In this document: piece by piece, positions 30,443 through 43,752 of the stretch | Layout: every line of letters starts with the position of its first letter | Position numbering within the stretch: the stretch's first letter is position 1 | Source of the DNA: Typha latifolia | Taxonomy: Eukaryota; Streptophyta; Magnoliopsida; Poales; Typhaceae | NCBI GenBank assembly: GCA_019914945.1 | Contig: CM034105.1 | Coordinates: forward strand, 9,920,001-9,984,000 | Length of the DNA: 64,000 bases | Direction: 5' to 3' | Translations under genes and position numbers: made by a program | Notes under the pieces: model-generated | What the model saw: the letters and a program-made list of their open reading frames with translations, nothing else | Told to the model about the DNA's origin: nothing | The model's database searches: none

Positions 30443-33079
30443 TTTCTCCTTCTTCCTTAGCTCCTTCTCTGTCCTTCTGCACAGTGTTGGGCTCGGCCCA
30501 GCACTGATGGCAGATGTAATTAATTTATTAATTAATTAGTTTATTTTATTTATTTAGGTATTTTTCTTCTTAATTAATGCAAATAGATTATTTAGACATT
30601 AACTATTTTAATAATATTATATATCATTCAATATAATTTTATTAATGATAATTTTTATAATTAATGATTAATTAGGTATAAATAGAGGTAATACTTATAT
30701 TTATTTATTTATTTACATATCTATTAGATTAATATATAGATTTGTAAATTATAATTATTAGATTTATATTCTAATACCCTCATCATATATATTTTAAGTA
30801 TTTCTATTAATTTTATGATTATTCTGCAACAAATAAAATACTAAGTTTATTTATTTATTTATTTATTATTTTATTGAGTAAAGACTGCGTTGTCCCTAAT
30901 TAATCAAGATAGTGTATGAATTATAAAATTAATTAAAATTAGACCACCTCTATACTTATTTAGCCTTTTATTTTATTTTATAATTATATATTTAGAAATA
31001 CTCTTATATAAAAGGAAACAGGCCTCTTCTCCTTATATTATAACTAACTTTTTATAATAATAAAGAATTATAATATTTGAATCGTATCTATATTATATAC
31101 CTAGTTATGTAATAAAAAATAAAGAAAAGTGATTCTAAATCTAATAAACCTTTATATTTTAACTGAATTAATTCTAATTAGATAAACGGCTAACATCATA
31201 CTACTTAAATATTTCAGATCCCGAACCCCCTTATTTGAGACCCCGTGGACCTTGCTAGCGATGAGTGTCACTTGGTTACCTGACGGACGTGAGAGATGCG
31301 TGGTTTGTATCTTCTGATCAGACGGTGAGTAGTCTTATCCCTTAGACGCCTTTCTCAAATTAGGTTATATTATATATTTGTGTATATGCATGTTTTGGCC
31401 TCCAGCATGATTATATGATTTTATCTAGAGATGATTATAGTCGAGCATATTTTATCATGCATTCGATTATGCTGATTTGGAATAAGAGTACATTGGTGAT
31501 ATATATAGAGATGATCAGAGATGATTCTATTGTTATGATTGTTTACCGAGTTGATCTATAGCATGAGTATGCATGCAATAGATTAGCACGAGTATGCATG
31601 TAATAGATTAGCATGAGTATGCATGTGTTGATGATACAGTTGGAGACTACATTGCATCATTTTCTCTTGATTCCTATTTCACCTAAATTCCTGTTATGCA
31701 TTGACTTGTTATCGTACTGGATATATGCATATGATTTATCATTTAGAAGGAAAGCATGAAATGTGATTGATAGGATAGTTGATAGAAAGCGTAAGGATAC
31801 CCGAGTGGGCGCGAGGGTTAGGACGCGCTTGGTGGATGATTGATCGCTCGACATGGTCGCGATCCTGTTGGCCTTACGTCTGAGGTCGTTAGTCTGTGTG
31901 CGCAGCAGACATTCGGACACATGCCGTTCGCCACGGCATATGTGGCGAGTTATCCTCACGAGGTTTCTATTAACTATGTGGGTGCCCGGTCTGGATGGAT
32001 GTTGATACCCTAGCGGGTGGCGGGGTATGGTTATATTAGAGATACTCTTGTGGGTGGCGGAGTATGCTCTGAGTCTTTGGATATGATGTTGAGACCGGGT
32101 ACCGGGTATTGACTGTGCAAAGTGGTCTAGAATGTTGATATTATACTGAGATGTCGGTGATGATTATGATGTTGAGAAATGCATATGATTTCATTATCAT
32201 TTGATTACCTGATTATCGAGTGGTCAATATTCATCATATATGATTGCATTTGATATCATAACGTGGTCATGGTCGGCATACATCATGTGTCATATTTGAG
32301 AGAGAGTTATGATGATAGTATGATACGGAGATTTGTTTACTCATGGTCGAGGATTATATACTTTTATCGGTTATGACATGTTATCTACTTTTCATTTATA
32401 TATTATTGAGGATACATTCATATACTCATTCATGGCATGATACCCTTTCTGATTCATATTATCCAGTATATGATTTACTCTCTGTTTGGCATCACTAATT
32501 TGTGGTAAGATCTATTCACTGAGCCTTTTGCTCATGACTCTCTTTATTTTTTTTCTAACCCCACAGATTTGTGGTACGTGATAGCGACCTGAGATATCTT
32601 GAGAAGATATTTTAGAGCGATGATGAGGTGAGCTATTGATGCGAGACGGTATAGAAGATAGTTTAACCAGACATTGAGTTGTATCGTTGTTTGTTATATT
32701 TGTGCCTTATTGTATCGAATGATGATTTGTATAGTATATATCAAAATTTATAGCACTCGTGTATTAGTTGTTTAGTTGTATCTTGATGGTTTGTTGTGGC
32801 CTGTGTGGGCCCTGCCAGATTATGTAGTGGTCTAGTATATATTATTATGAACTTGGATATTCATATGTTAACAAGTTTATTTGGTTGATAGTATGATGTA
32901 TTTGGTGATGGATCATGTGATCATAAATAGGTTAACAGGTTTTATTTGATGATGTCATGATTATATGTGCACAGGAGAGTATCTGTGTGGGACGGGCCCC
33001 CCGCCGACCTGTCGCGTGTGCCATGCGTGCCGTGTGGGCGCGTGGGCGTGCACGTGCCCGTGCGGGCGGGGGCGTTACA
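29830..33079 (-). mobile_element. Family-A solo LTR (copy B), 3.25 kb, with 5-bp duplication GGTTA
   Basis: On its own strand it runs TGTAACGCC (from 33079) to GGGTTGTTACA (29830). GGTTA flanks it at 29825-29829 and 33080-33084, a perfect 5-bp duplication. It contains no gag or pol, tRNA-primer site or polypurine tract, so it is a complete LTR standing alone. The inside has a GC-rich head, a long AT-rich body with short tandem repeats, and a (TC)n tract plus GC-rich tail near 29.88-30.5 kb. It was inserted into family-A copy C in the opposite orientation. Confidence 0.88.
30020..30260 (+). repeat. (TC)n microsatellites
   Basis: Runs of CTCTCT at about 30022-30058 and, longer, at about 30192-30258, in the family-A LTR tail. 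A (TTTC)n run follows at about 30408-30441. Long Ser/Leu frames here are low-complexity. Confidence 0.9.
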
Positions 33080-33084
33080 GGTTA

Positions 33085-35810
33085 GGTACTAACAATCAAA
33101 TAAACTTGTATAAACATCATAATTTATTCACAATATCTAAACTAAAAAAAACACAAGTCTAACTACCAACAGTACACAGATAACCCTACTTGGGCCCCAC
33201 ACAGGCCACAACACATCATCAAGAGATTTCACCACAACATATACACAATGGTGGTACATACATAATTATACAAGTACAAAGTTACCTGCTAAAATATAAG
33301 TTAAGGATAAAGACACTTTGGAGGATGTCCACTAATACATCAAATAAGATAACACATCTAACGCATAACACTAACCACACACTACTCTTCACCCACTGGT
33401 AAGATCTCTAAGGGAGTATCCTGTTCCACTCGTTCACTTGGGTTTTTGGAAAGAAGAAAACAAATAGAGTCATGAGCTAAAAGTTTGTGAATAGACCTTA
33501 CTCCGAATCAGTGAAGTCAAACAAAGAGTAAATTATGTACTAGATAATATGAATCAGAAAGAGTATCATGTTATGAATGAGAGTATGAATGTAACCTCAA
33601 TAATATATAATTGAAATGTAGATAACATGTCATAACTGATAAAAGCATATAATCATCGATAATAAGTAAACAAATCTCCATGTCATAGTATCATCATAAC
33701 TCTCTCAAATATGACATATGATGCATGCCGTCTATGACCATGCTATGATATCAAATGCAACATATATGATGTAAATTGACAATTTGATAATCAGGTATTC
33801 AAATGAGAATAAAATCATGTGCAGTTCTCAACATCTTAGTTATCAATGTCAGCTCTATATGTCATCATCATACTAGACCACTGTGCACAGTTAAGACTCG
33901 GTACCTGGTCTCAATATCATGTCCGAAGGCTCAGAGCATACTCCGCCACCCGCAAGAGTATCTCAAATATAACCATACCCCGCCACCTGCTAGGGTATCA
34001 ACATCCATCCAGACCGGGCACCCTTCCTAGCTGATAGAAATCTCGTGAGGATAACTCGCCACATATGCCTTATCGAACAACATGTGTCCGAATGTCTACT
34101 GCGCACACAGACTAACGATCTTGGACATAAGGCCAACAGGATTACGACTATGTCGAGCGATCAATCATCCACCAAGCGCGTCCTAACCCTCACGCCCACT
34201 CAGGTATCCTTACGCTTTCTATCAACTATCCTATCAATCACATTTCATGTTTTCCTTCTAAATAATAGATCATATGCATATATCCAGTACGATAACAAGT
34301 TAATGCATAACAGAAATTTAGCTGGAATATGAATCAAAAGAAAAATAATGCAATATAGTCTCCGATCATGTAGTCAACACATGCATACTCATGCTAATCT
34401 ATTACATGAATACTAATGCTACATATCAACTAGACATAATATTATAACAGTATAATCATCTCTCATGATCTCTATATATATCACCAATATGCTCATATCC
34501 CAGATCAACATAATTAGATCCATGACAAAATATGTTCGACTGTGATCATCTCTAGATAAAGTCATATAATCATGCTGGAGGCCAAAACATGCATGTACAT
34601 AATATATAATATAACTTAATTGGAGAAAGGCGTCTAGGGGATAAGACTAATCACCACCACTGCAAATACCAAATAACCACTCGTTCACGTTGCTACAACA
34701 ATGATCAAGCCTCGATAGCTAAGTCCACGGGGTCTTGAACAGGGGGTCGGAGTCTAAAATTATTTAAATAGTAAGAAGTTAGTCGTTCATCTAATTAAAA
34801 TCCGTTCATGTAAAATATGATGATTTATTAGATTTCAGAATTTCTACTTATTTTTATAACTAGCTAGATTTTTAATTATAAATAAAAATATAAGTATAGA
34901 TAAGAACCTAATTATAATTAAATTATATCTTGATTACTTAGGGACTATGTAGTCATTACTTTATAAAATAATAAATAAATACATAAGCCAATTATTTTAT
35001 TTGTTACAAAATAATAATGTATAATAGATTATTAAAATTATTTAAAATGTATCTCATAAAAATATTAGTATATAAATTTGATAATTATAATTTACAAATC
35101 TATATATTAATCTAATAGAGATATAAATAAATAAATATGAGTATTACTTATATTTATACCTAATTTATCATTGATTATACAAATTATAATTAATACTAAT
35201 CATATTGAAGAATATATATTATTATTAAAATAATTAATGTCTAAATAATCTATTTGCATTAATTAAGAAGGAAAAACCTAAATAAATAAAATAAATAAAT
35301 AAATAATTAATTAATTAAAAAAAAGACTACCATTAGTGCAAGGCTTGGCCAGCACTGTGCGGAAAAAGAAAGAGCAGAAGCCGAGGAAGGAGAAAAAGAA
35401 AGAAAGAAAGAAAGTAGAAGAAGAAGAAGAAGAAGAGAGGAGGGGAGGGAGGTGCGGACCCGGGCCGACGGGGAGGGGCTCAGTCGCTGCTGGCCAGCCA
35501 GCGGCCAGCCTCTCGCCGACGGCTCGACTATTGCGAGCCCGAGCTCAAGGCAAGAAAGAGAGAGAGGGAGAGAGAGAGAGGAAGGAAAGGAAAGAGTGGG
35601 GGAGTGAGAGGTCTCACCGGCAGTGGCGGCTCTAGGGAAGGTGTCGGCAATGGAGAGAAAGGGGTGCGAGAGAGAATAGAGAGAGAGTAGAGTGAGAGGG
35701 TGGCCGAGAGAGGGAGAGAGAGAGAGAGAGAGAAGAGAGAAGAGAGAGAGAGAGGGAGAGAGAGAGAGAGAAAGAGCGGCGGTGGAAGGGAAGGGTGGCA
35801 GTGCCGGATT
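33085..35810 (+). repeat. Family-A LTR copy C, remainder
   Basis: Resumes the LTR begun at 29755, with ACTAACAATCAAATAAACTTGT then the GGGCCCCACACAGGCCACAA block. It runs parallel to the reverse complement of 29.9-32.9 kb through the AT-rich body and the GA-rich tail (35355-35780). The final ~110 bp, including the GTTACA terminus and right duplication, are missing. A deletion at the right boundary also removed some family-B LTR sequence. Confidence 0.8.
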
Positions 35811-35811
35811 G

Positions 35812-36078
35812 GAAGGCTTCTACAGTTACAATCTACTCTTAGAAAGATAATGACGATCTAACGGCTATATGAAAAGAAAAAGGCAAATAGGATAATTTGG
35901 CTAAATTCATATTCATTCAATGATAATTATTAACACATGTCAACTCCTATTTATAGGAGTAAAAATCCTAGTAGATCGGATCTACATGTGAATTATCTAA
36001 TTTATTTAAAATTCAAAATAATAAGATAAAACTAATTAACTAATTTGACTCGACTTAACCTATGATCGAAGCGTAACA
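35812..36078 (-). repeat. Family-B 3' LTR, inner part
   Basis: Resumes at GGAAGGCTTCTACAG (compare GAAAGACTTCTACGG at about 38916) and ends GATCGAAGCGTAACA at 36078. It completes the LTR opened at 29528 and interrupted by the nested family-A insertions. Confidence 0.72.
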
Positions 36079-38613
36079 ATCTACCACGCTTCCAACACCT
36101 TGACCTCAAGGTGACAAGTTTGTCACATCCTTGTAATAATACAACTTGTGTTTGTCATGTCTTTGTACTCGTACAACTTGTCGTGCTTGTCATGTTCTTG
36201 TACTCGTACAACTTGTCGTGCCAATCAATAGAGTTGGGTTCATTCTCTTCGAGTTCACCTAGGAACATGATGTGGGCTGGCTGGCGCTTGCATTTATGAT
36301 TGGAGGTAAATCGGTCATCACAGTAAAATCACAAGCCTTTCATTCTACACTCCTCCAAGTCTTAGGTACAAAGCGACACAAGATCATCTGTTAGTTAGGC
36401 TGAGCTGTCTGCGCAAGCTAAGTCAAGGTAGATGTAGTCTCTAGTGGGTCATGGGCTTGGGTCATCTTTCTTCTCTCCTCCTTGCGAATCAAGTTCAACT
36501 AATCTAACTTGGACTCCATCAAAATAGCTGAGGAGAAGGCCTCATCAGAAATAGTGGGCTTCAAAGCCTTGACCTCAGCTTGAATGTCAAGTTGGGCCCA
36601 CTAATGAATGTGCTCTTTAGGGCCGAGTCTGACCAGTTAGTAACTCAATTGCAAATTCGCTCAAACTCTTTCCGATAAGCTTGAACTATTATTGACTGAG
36701 CTAGCTTAGTTAACATGGTCTAAAAATCTTTGTACTAGGTTAGACTGAACCAAGAACAAATCACATCTATGAAGTTTTGCCAAGACTCGAATGGTTGAGT
36801 CCGCTCAGCTAACTAGTACCACCTAATAGTGGCCAGGCATGGTACGTGCCATGGTACGTAAAAATGATGCTAGTTGGGCCTTCTGGTAGTTAGGCATGCC
36901 ATAGTACATGAAAAATTGCTTCGTTGGATAGATCTAGTCCAACGGGTTTCCTCTAGAGACTTTTGAGAAATTAAGCATGACGGTCCAAGCTTAGATCCCA
37001 AAATGTGGTCTATCATTGGGGGCCAAATGACCTCGTGGTCGAGGCTGGTCATGTAGGTCATGAGCCCATGGGTCTAGCTCATGTCGCACTCGGGCTACAT
37101 GTGGGTTCAGCTCAATCTGATGGTGTGAGCCCACCGAGTTGTTCCACTAGTCATCCTTAGGCTAGTACTTGAGCTCAGGTTCATGCACATAGGTCTCAAA
37201 CTAGTTCACACAAGGTGGTCGAACTAATTTGCAAATATCTGGCATGCTTGAAAAATCGTGCACTTCATCATATGCATGCAAGTGCCCTAGCCTTAAACCT
37301 TTGGTTGAAATTTGATTTTGGCCTAGGGGCGCCGCCATAGGTTTCTATAGCCTCGGTGGCAGCTAGGCAAGGTGGTTGGTCGCCATCTGGGTGGGTCTTC
37401 GTGGCGAGTGGCGATGGAAGGCTGAAATAAAGCTCAGGCTCGAAGCACCGGCGAGGCACCAATGAGGCCATCTAATGAAGGGATAGCCCCCCATGGTGGT
37501 AGTCGTCGGGTTCAGCCACTCGATGGTCATCGATGATGGCCACCACTAGCTGGCAGTCTGCTAAATGAAGCCAATCGTGGCTGCTGGTGGTCGTGGAAGC
37601 GCCAGACCGGCGACCACTAGCCACAAGTTTCCTATAGTGTAAACTGCCGTCATTGGCATTCCTTGGCCAGCGCTAGGGTGAACGGTGGCTGTGTTAGTGT
37701 GGTTGGTCCGGGGAAGCGAGTGGACGTGGCGGTTGGATCACCACTAGTGGGAGGCTAGGGTTTTTAGCCATAGCTTCCACCGCAGGTGAGGAAGATGACC
37801 CCGCGGCCATTGTTTGTAGCTGCTCCAATGCTACAGTAGCTACAGGGATGATCTATAGTGGTGGAGGGGACTCCACAATAGCCGGAGGAGGGGTCAAGGC
37901 CATGATTTAGGCCGGCTCATCCCCTCCCTCATCAGTTAGGTGTGCTCGAGGTGGTGATAGGTGTGCACTCGGTGCTCCTCGACTCGATCCTGTTCCAAAC
38001 CTAGGGCTAGGTCTGAACAGAGTCAAGCTTGATGTAGGACGTGTGCTCTTCCAATCTGAGGCCATTCCTAATCTGATGGTTCGCCCCATCTCTTGCAGCT
38101 TCTCCTCCATGACCTCTGCACATGTATAGGTGTCGAAAAGGGTCATCAGATTCATGGCTCTCACCTCAGCTCAAATTTCAGGTTTGAGTCCCCCAATGAA
38201 AGCATAGTTGCGAGTCGACCATCCTCCTGGTTTGATTGCTGATTCGGTCGAACTCAACCTTGTACGCTTGCACTGTGGTTTGGCATGGGTTTTCTTGTCA
38301 TGGGAGGGCTTGCTTCGCTATGGTCAGCTGCACGGGTTGGCCATGCTTGGCTAGGAGAATTATTGTCAAAGGCCTGTATTGAGTCCTTAATGGCGGTATG
38401 GATCTCCTTCAATGATTCTCTCAAAGAGTCAATAGACTCTATCAATGTCTTTGCCCATGCTGGTGGCTCATCGCTGATGGCTACCGGTGGTGGTGGCGGC
38501 GCTAGGGAGACACCAGCATAACATAGATGACTTCCTAGTCCTTCATGATAGCTCACTCTTCGTTCATCTTCGTTGATCTTGTGCTAACCATCAACTCAAG
38601 AATCAGGAATGTT
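36079..38613 (-). mobile_element. Internal region of a family-B LTR element with gag but no recognised pol
   Basis: Lies between the 3' LTR ending 36078 and the primer-binding site at 38614. Minus-strand gag-like pieces are visible: PPAWAKTLIESIDSLRESLK (38254-38556), then YKVEFDRISNQ and RNYAFIGGLKPEI (about 38180-38265, in different frames). Next comes EVRAMNLMTLFDTYTCAEVM (37907-38164). A second gag-like block at about 36570-36720 reads VQAYRKEFERIC and ALKSTFISG. I find no protease, RT or integrase motif, so it resembles the large non-autonomous LTR elements (LARD/TR-GAG class). A GC-rich, stop-filled stretch (37280-37900) holds nothing recognised. Confidence 0.6.
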
Positions 38614-38625
38614 GGCTCTAATACC
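38614..38625 (-). other. Primer-binding site, tRNA-iMet type
   Basis: The + strand GGCTCTAATACC is the complement of GGTATTAGAGCC, one mismatch from the initiator-Met site. It lies 2 bp from the 5' LTR start at 38628. Confidence 0.8.
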
Positions 38626-38627
38626 GA

Positions 38628-39154
38628 TGCTACAAAGCAGATCTAGACTGATTTGGACATAATAAAATTATGGGACTTTTTGTGGTAGTAACCTTATAAG
38701 TAGGGTTTTAATGGATTTGGTTTCACATGAGTGAAAAGTTGTGATTAAAAGTTAAAAATAAAAGAGTGGAGGAAGGTCAAAATGGGGTAAAATAGTAAAT
38801 ATCTGATGTTGCAGCGGTCGTCGGAGGACCGCAGATGACCAAGGGTTGTGGTGGACGGCAATAAGGTAAGGTGGTTGTTACTGCAAGATGGCGACTAGGG
38901 TTTAAAAAATTGAAAGACTTCTACGGTTATAATTTACTCCTAGAAAGATAAGGACGGAAAGAATAATTTGGCTAAATTCAGATTTATTCAATGTTAATTA
39001 TCAACACATGTTCACTCCTATTTATCCAAGTAAAAATCCTAGCTGATTGGATTCATATATTGATTATCCAATTTATTTGTAATTCAAAATAGTAAGATAA
39101 AGTTAATTAACTAACTTGACTTGACTCAACTCAATCCGTGGTCGGATCGTAACT
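38628..39154 (-). repeat. Family-B 5' LTR
   Basis: 527 bp, TGCTACAAAGCAG.. to ..GTCGGATCGTAAC(TA). It pairs with the split 3' LTR (29528-29754 + 35812-36078) as the right end of one minus-strand element. The left part has the TGATGTTGCAGCGGTCGTC block and the right part the CACTCCTATTTATCC and AACTTGACTTGACTCAACTC blocks common to the family. Confidence 0.75.
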
Positions 39155-39900
39155 ATTGAGTCTTCCCTATTTCCTCCTCTTCGCTTGTTGGTTTGGGCAA
39201 CAAGCCTCTACAATGAATGGATGCCATCGGGAGTTGTCGGCCATGGTCCTTTTCCATCAATGACCAAATCCTTAGCCCAACTTGAGTCATTGACTTTCAA
39301 GGAACAAGTCATCAACTCAAATTAGGATAAGGGGTTGATCTCCAACATCAGTCTCCCAATATTTGTGCCAATCGGCAAGATCCCCTTTATAATAGGGTTT
39401 CTTCTCTCACAGGCTGGCATCCCTTACCCTTCTCCAAGCGTCGCAGTCCAATGGGCCTCTTCATTTGCGTTGATTGGGCTGGTTCGCGCTGATGTCTAGC
39501 CCGAGTCTTTGCCTTTGTTCTCCTTACTTGACATCGTCCCATTGATGCACCTCTAGATTTGGTTCTAATCTGGCCCGCACCACTTCCTTGCTGACATGGT
39601 TTCCTTAGGTTGGTGCAACGGGGTCACTTCAATTCATTCAAGCTCAGGTTTGGAGCAGTAGGGTCGAATCAATCTTTTTGTGTTTAGGCAGTTTGGCCTT
39701 GTTAGTTCTAAGAGTTTTGGTCCCTCCTTTGTACATTTGTCTTGGATCTCCTCATTCGGGTGCGGTTCAATGTGCTCGATCCTGACCTGACTAGGTTTCA
39801 AGGTATTCCACTTAGGGTTTGGTAGGTGGCTTGGATTCATTGTCCATGCCTTCAAGTTTAAACCACCTTGCCTTCGGACTCGAATTCCATCCATAGTGCC
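39155..39900. other. Intergenic, nothing recognised
   Basis: Mixed-composition stretch between the family-B LTR and the hAT terminus. A 129-codon minus-strand frame crosses 39634-40023 but runs into the hAT end and shows no family motif. Confidence 0.5.
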
Positions 39901-40365
39901 TAAGGGTGAAAATGGATCGAATACGTATCTGATAGTGCTCAACTCACATCCGGATATGGATTCAGATACGGATATTTGACGGATAGCAAAAATTAAAACC
40001 ATATCATAAGAAAATAGATACAAATAATTTTTGGATACGGATCAGATAGTTTCAAATAAATTTTTGGATTTTAAACAGATATGTATCAAATTTTAAGCAG
40101 ATTATGGCCTTCCAACTTAGACATATCTCATATATGTTTCCATGTCATATTCATTCTTAAAAGACAATCACTAAGAAAGACATCTTACTAATGATTGGAG
40201 CTATCCATGAAAGACAACTACTAAGAAAAAAAGATTAAAGAACTATTAACATAATAATAATATGTAACAGATATAGCAATACTATTTGGTAATATCAAAT
40301 GATAGGCTGAGTAAAAACCTTGACCTAAGAATTACAACAATAACAATCATGAGATTCTCTAACTT

Positions 40366-40527
40366 TGTCAACAATAAAAGCAAATAAAATATTTTTGCAC
40401 AAGTTGACATAGTCAACCATAAAAGCAAATATAATATTTTTGCACAAATTCACATAGTTAACCATACAAGTAAATAAAATATTTTTGCACAAGTTCACAT
40501 TATCAACCACAAAAGCAAATAAAATAT
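40366..40527. repeat. 45-bp tandem repeat, about 3.5 units
   Basis: Unit beginning AAATAAAATATTTTTGCACA and carrying CATAGTCAACCA, repeated with a 45-bp period. Because 45 is a multiple of 3, the minus-strand frame 40325-40510 shows a repeated LCKNI(I/L)FA(F/C) pattern. It is a repeat artefact within the hAT remnant, not a gene. Confidence 0.85.
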
Positions 40528-40939
40528 CCTTTCATATATAAAGTCTAGACACAAATTCATATGAACTTCAACAAATAAAATTAACACAAATTTATAAGGT
40601 ATCAACATCCCAAAGTTAGAGAGAAACAAAACATCTAACTATTCAAACAATCCTCCTCGTTCAAATCCATCTGCAAACAAAAGAATGAAACTAGATTAAC
40701 CAACTTAAGACTAATATAAAAAATTAGATTAATCAACTTAAAATATAAATGTGAAAAGTACTTACAATGTGATTACTCCCCCTTTAATCTAGTGAACTTA
40801 TTAATGGAACCAATGATTGTAAATCAACAACTTCATGTTGTACAACATCCTAAATAATTGATGCTACTTGTCCTAATAAGAAAAAATATATTAAAATTAG
40901 TAAACAATACTAATTTATAAAATACTATCAAATATTATA

Positions 40940-42560
40940 ATAATTACCTTTTCTTATAGATCTTATCTAATCTTGAGTGAATACTAAAGCTTCCACTAAT
41001 TTGAAATTTAACTTGCTACAATAAGCATCAACTACTCGGCCACTTATACTAAATGCATATTCATATACAATTATGATGACTAGAATCGCTAATACATCAC
41101 GAGCAACTCGTGATAGTATATGATACTTTCTATTACTTTTTGTCTTCCACCAAGATAATAAGTTAAATTTACTAGCGTTACGTTGTCATAAAAGTAAGGC
41201 ATTCTCAATATATTGATCCAAATATGTCTTAATAGATTGTTGTTGACATTCTTCACTTAAAATTGCTCCAAATCTTCATAAAAATCAAGATCAACCCTAA
41301 CACTCTACAAAGCTTAGCTATTATTTATATTCACATCTAGATTAGACGGAGAAGAAAATTTGGATGCATATTTGTTATACAAATTCCTTATGACTTCACG
41401 TACTTTCTCAAATTCCTTAACACCACCAAGAGGATAAATTTTAGGAAAGTAATACACCATAAGTTTTACCTTACCGAGGATTCAAAAATAAAGCCACTAC
41501 TAATTATAGCTTTCTCCTATTGCTCATTTGTTAGACATGCAGCAAATTTAATTGGATCGACACAATAAAATCTCTTAAATGCATTGCTATAATATATAGC
41601 ATCTTTAAGCATCAAATAGGTAGAATTCTATCTTATAGATACATCAATTGAAAGAGACTCATTTATATCTAAATTGTATTCTCTTGCTCTTTTGAAAAAC
41701 TTCTCCTATTGCAAATGTGAATTTTTTAGAATTATAATGATATGACAAATATTCACCACTGTATCTTTTATTTTCTTCAAATCATTTTGAATAACTAAAT
41801 TAATAATATGTGTGGCACATTTAATATGAAAAAATATGCCATCACAAACAAGAGCTTGTTGTCCATTCAACTGAGTAACCACATCTCTAACACAAACATC
41901 ATTAGCTTGATCATTATCTAAAGTTAATGAAAAAAGCTTTATGTCAATATTCCAATCAATCATATTTTTTAGAAATGCTTGACATAGATTCAACCCTGTA
42001 TATTTTTCTTCTAAATGCATAAAATTTATGTTTTTTTCTAAATACTCTAATCATCATCAATGAAATATATTGTAACACATAAATAGCCCTTATTCTGTCT
42101 AGAAGTCTAGAAATCCATGGCAGCACTCATACAATATGAAACTGAAGCAAATGTATTATATTAAATTTTCTTTTGCTCAACATATAGTTATAAGATATCT
42201 TTTATAATAGTAATATGTGACTTTGTTAGAAATGCATGTCGTAGAAATTTTATAAAGTGAATAAAATACTCATGCTCTACAATAGAGAAAGGATATTAAT
42301 GCATTAATATTGTCGTGATAAGTTTTCTTTGATTTATTTCCTCATTATATTTGTATGACTCTAAAATTTTATCTTCTTCAACTTTTGTGAGATTGAGTAC
42401 TATTTGCCCTCTATCTCTACTGTGTTTATTTTTACAATGGTTCCTCAAGTGTGATCTTCCTATAGAACTTTCCCCACTAAATTGCTTTCAACAAGATTTA
42501 CATATTGCCTTGTACATGCGAATTGATTTTCCATGAATTACTTATGTCTCTTCGACTTTC
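40940..42560 (-). pseudogene. hAT transposase, BED-finger to hATC dimerisation domain (broken)
   Basis: Minus-strand order as in plant RICESLEEPER-type hAT proteins. A BED zinc finger at about 42400-42520 has CKSCWKQFSGESSIGRSHLR then NHCKNKH (C-x2-C and H-x4-H present). The catalytic-core segment (41706-42020) has DWNIDIKLFSLTLDNDQAND and FFHIKCATHIINLVIQNDLK. The hATC domain at about 40940-41160 reads LSWWKTKSNRKYHILSRVAR, GRVVDAYCSKL, then FTQD followed by a stop where Trp is usual. There are several stops and shifts between domains, so it is inactive. Confidence 0.82.
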
Positions 42561-43335
42561 TCAAAATTATTCGAGACATCCAATGTTAACTTATTTTTCT
42601 TTGTTCTATCATCATTAAAAATATTCCTTGAGGTGTCACCTTGAAGTAATGCACTTATAGATGTCATTGACTCCTAAACATGGACATTAAAACTAATTAC
42701 AGCTAAAAAATTAAAGGTTAAAGAATAAAAGAGAGAATACATTAAATATAAAAATATTCTTACCAATCTAGCAAATTTTGAAAACTAATTACTCTTCCAA
42801 GTTGCAAAAATATCAAACAAGAGAGAAGAGAAAAAAACTAGCTACAAAATGTGCAAACAAAGGCAATTAGTAAATCTTGTTACCTACTTCTTAACTACAA
42901 GCCTAATATTTCCCTATATGTATTGCCAAAATCTGAATTCAAACTTCTACCATAATATTTCCCCATATGTATCACATTTGTCAGTGATCTCCTGACTTGA
43001 TCCAAGATCTAAATTTTTGAAACTTTTCTTCACATCATTTCTGAGTTAGTGCTTGTATCTTAGGCATTTAAATATTTTTCAAAAAGTTATATTCACTGTT
43101 CATATAATATTATGTTACAACTAATAAGTTGGAGCATCTATTCCTCGTTTGATGCAATGATAAGGAAATAATAAAAACATAAAATTAATGACAGTGATGA
43201 CAATCAGATGTCTGAAGTAAAAGTGCAAAAACTTTCATTAAACACTTGTTCTACATACTTTTATCATGCATTAGATAAAATAAATTGTCTCTAAAGAACA
43301 GGCAAGCTATAAGCAGAAAGTTAAGGATACTCATG

Positions 43336-43752
43336 AATTCGGGTGTAAACGAGCCATGAGCGAGCCGGCTGCGACTCAGGTTCGGCTCAAAATTAATTTC
43401 GAGCCCTAGAATTGGGCTCAGGCTCGGCTCAGCTCAACTCGAGCCGAGCCCAAGTCGAGCCAAACCGAGCCCGAGCAGAGCTCGAGCCTATCGTCAAGTT
43501 GAGTCGGATCAAGCCAGACCAAGTCAGATCAAGCCCCAAGCCAAGCCAAAGAAGAAGAAGAAGAAGTTTATATTGAACCTATCGAGTTAAGCCTAAGCGA
43601 GCCGACTCCAGCTCAGGCTCAGCTCGATATTAATTTCGAGCCAATTTTAGCGACTCGGACTCGGCTCAGCTTTGGCCGAGTTGAGCCGGACTCGAGCTTT
43701 AGCTGAGCCGAGCACAAGCCAAGCCCGAACTGCTCATCGAGCTTGACAGTCT
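43336..43752. mobile_element. Non-autonomous hAT-like element, 417 bp, GAGCC/CGAGC-rich, with 8-bp duplication
   Basis: Flanked by perfect 8-mers TACTCATG at 43328-43335 and 43753-43760, the duplication length of hAT elements. It begins AATTCGGGTGTAAACGAGCC and ends ..GAGCTTGACAGTCT. The interior is built of degenerate GAGCCGAGCTCGAGC words (subterminal-repeat-like), with a GAAGAAGAAG run in the middle. Its ends do not form strong inverted repeats. Confidence 0.75.

Noticed and set aside
29743..30507. 254-codon plus-strand frame, the longest simple frame in the window
   Set aside because: It runs through (TC)n microsatellites inside the solo LTR (long SLSLSL runs) and crosses the LTR boundary, so it is not a gene.
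40325..40510. Periodic 61-codon frame with repeated NLCKNI
   Set aside because: Artefact of a 45-bp tandem repeat, whose period is a multiple of three.
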